Source of the DNA: Streptomyces resistomycificus
GTDB lineage: Bacteria > Actinomycetota > Actinomycetes > Streptomycetales > Streptomycetaceae
Assembly: GCF_001514265.1 (NCBI RefSeq)
Contig: NZ_KQ949003.1
Span: 62,001 to 126,000, forward strand
Length of the DNA: 64,000 bases
Direction of reading: 5' to 3'
In this document: piece by piece, positions 60,387-64,000 of the stretch
How the letters are laid out: every line of letters starts with the position of its first letter
Numbering within the stretch: the stretch's first letter is position 1
Made by a program: the position numbers and the translations under genes
Notes under the pieces: generated by a model
What the model saw: the letters and a program-made list of their open reading frames with translations, nothing else
Told to the model about the DNA's origin: nothing
The model's database searches: none

Positions 60387-64000
<3,614 letters not shown>

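Overview
The window is high-GC DNA with dense, strongly G/C-third-position coding, frequent ATGA/GTGA gene overlaps, Tat signals and purine-rich ribosome sites. Together with an ectABCD cluster close to an aerobic-style cobalamin cluster, this points to a Streptomyces chromosome. From memory, the order ectoine genes - amidohydrolase - LAxTG protein - cobC...cobN is that of the SCO1849-SCO1868 region of S. coelicolor, read here in the opposite direction. Layout. (1) 1-12.0 kb is a one-strand pectin-degradation operon: the end of a GH43 gene, a PL1-CE8 fusion, an orphan sugar-binding lipoprotein, a CE12 acetylesterase, two PL1 pectate lyases, two CE8 pectin methylesterases, an alpha/beta hydrolase and a PL9 lyase. 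(2) 12.1-16.9 kb holds an acid phosphatase, a two-domain GH43 arabinan/side-chain enzyme, a second PL9 and an apparent deletion remnant of a PL3 lyase. (3) 16.9-32.3 kb is mostly housekeeping or regulatory: a SigE-type ECF sigma factor with a membrane partner, a purine permease, a penicillin-binding protein, a two-component system with a small coupled ORF, IclR plus a 2-oxoglutarate semialdehyde dehydrogenase, an MFS pump with a GlxA regulator, GNATs, a FrnE-like oxidoreductase and an aminotransferase. (4) 32.4-35.5 kb is ectABCD on the minus strand. (5) 35.8-42.2 kb holds a DinB protein, an aminotransferase, a polar amino-acid ABC transporter, an amidohydrolase and a 5'-truncated LAxTG protein. 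(6) 42.2-49.0 kb is a carbohydrate cassette: two LplB/YtcP-like permeases, a Tat-type binding lipoprotein, a LacI regulator and a DUF2264 protein. A strong promoter overlapped by a LacI-type operator drives it. (7) 48.9-64.0 kb is the cobalamin cluster (cobC, cbiX, cbiG-cobJ, cobL, cobM / ZIP transporter / cobI, cobB, cobO, chelatase, cobN) and runs off the right edge. How the parts may work together. Secreted lyases, methylesterases and acetylesterases would cut and strip pectin. The orphan binding protein, and perhaps the distant 42-49 kb transporter, would capture the oligosaccharides. DUF2264 and GH43 enzymes would process side chains or uronates, and the IclR-linked semialdehyde dehydrogenase could finish oxidative uronate catabolism. 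The linking idea is inference. What the sequence shows directly is two similar 10-bp LacI-type palindromes, one in the 5' end of the PL1-CE8 gene and one in the transporter promoter. The most noteworthy observations are those operators, the PL1-CE8 fusion with a changed PL1 motif, the PL3 remnant, several sets of unusual tandem repeats between genes, a metal transporter inside the cob cluster, and a dispersed repeat inserted in frame in cobB.
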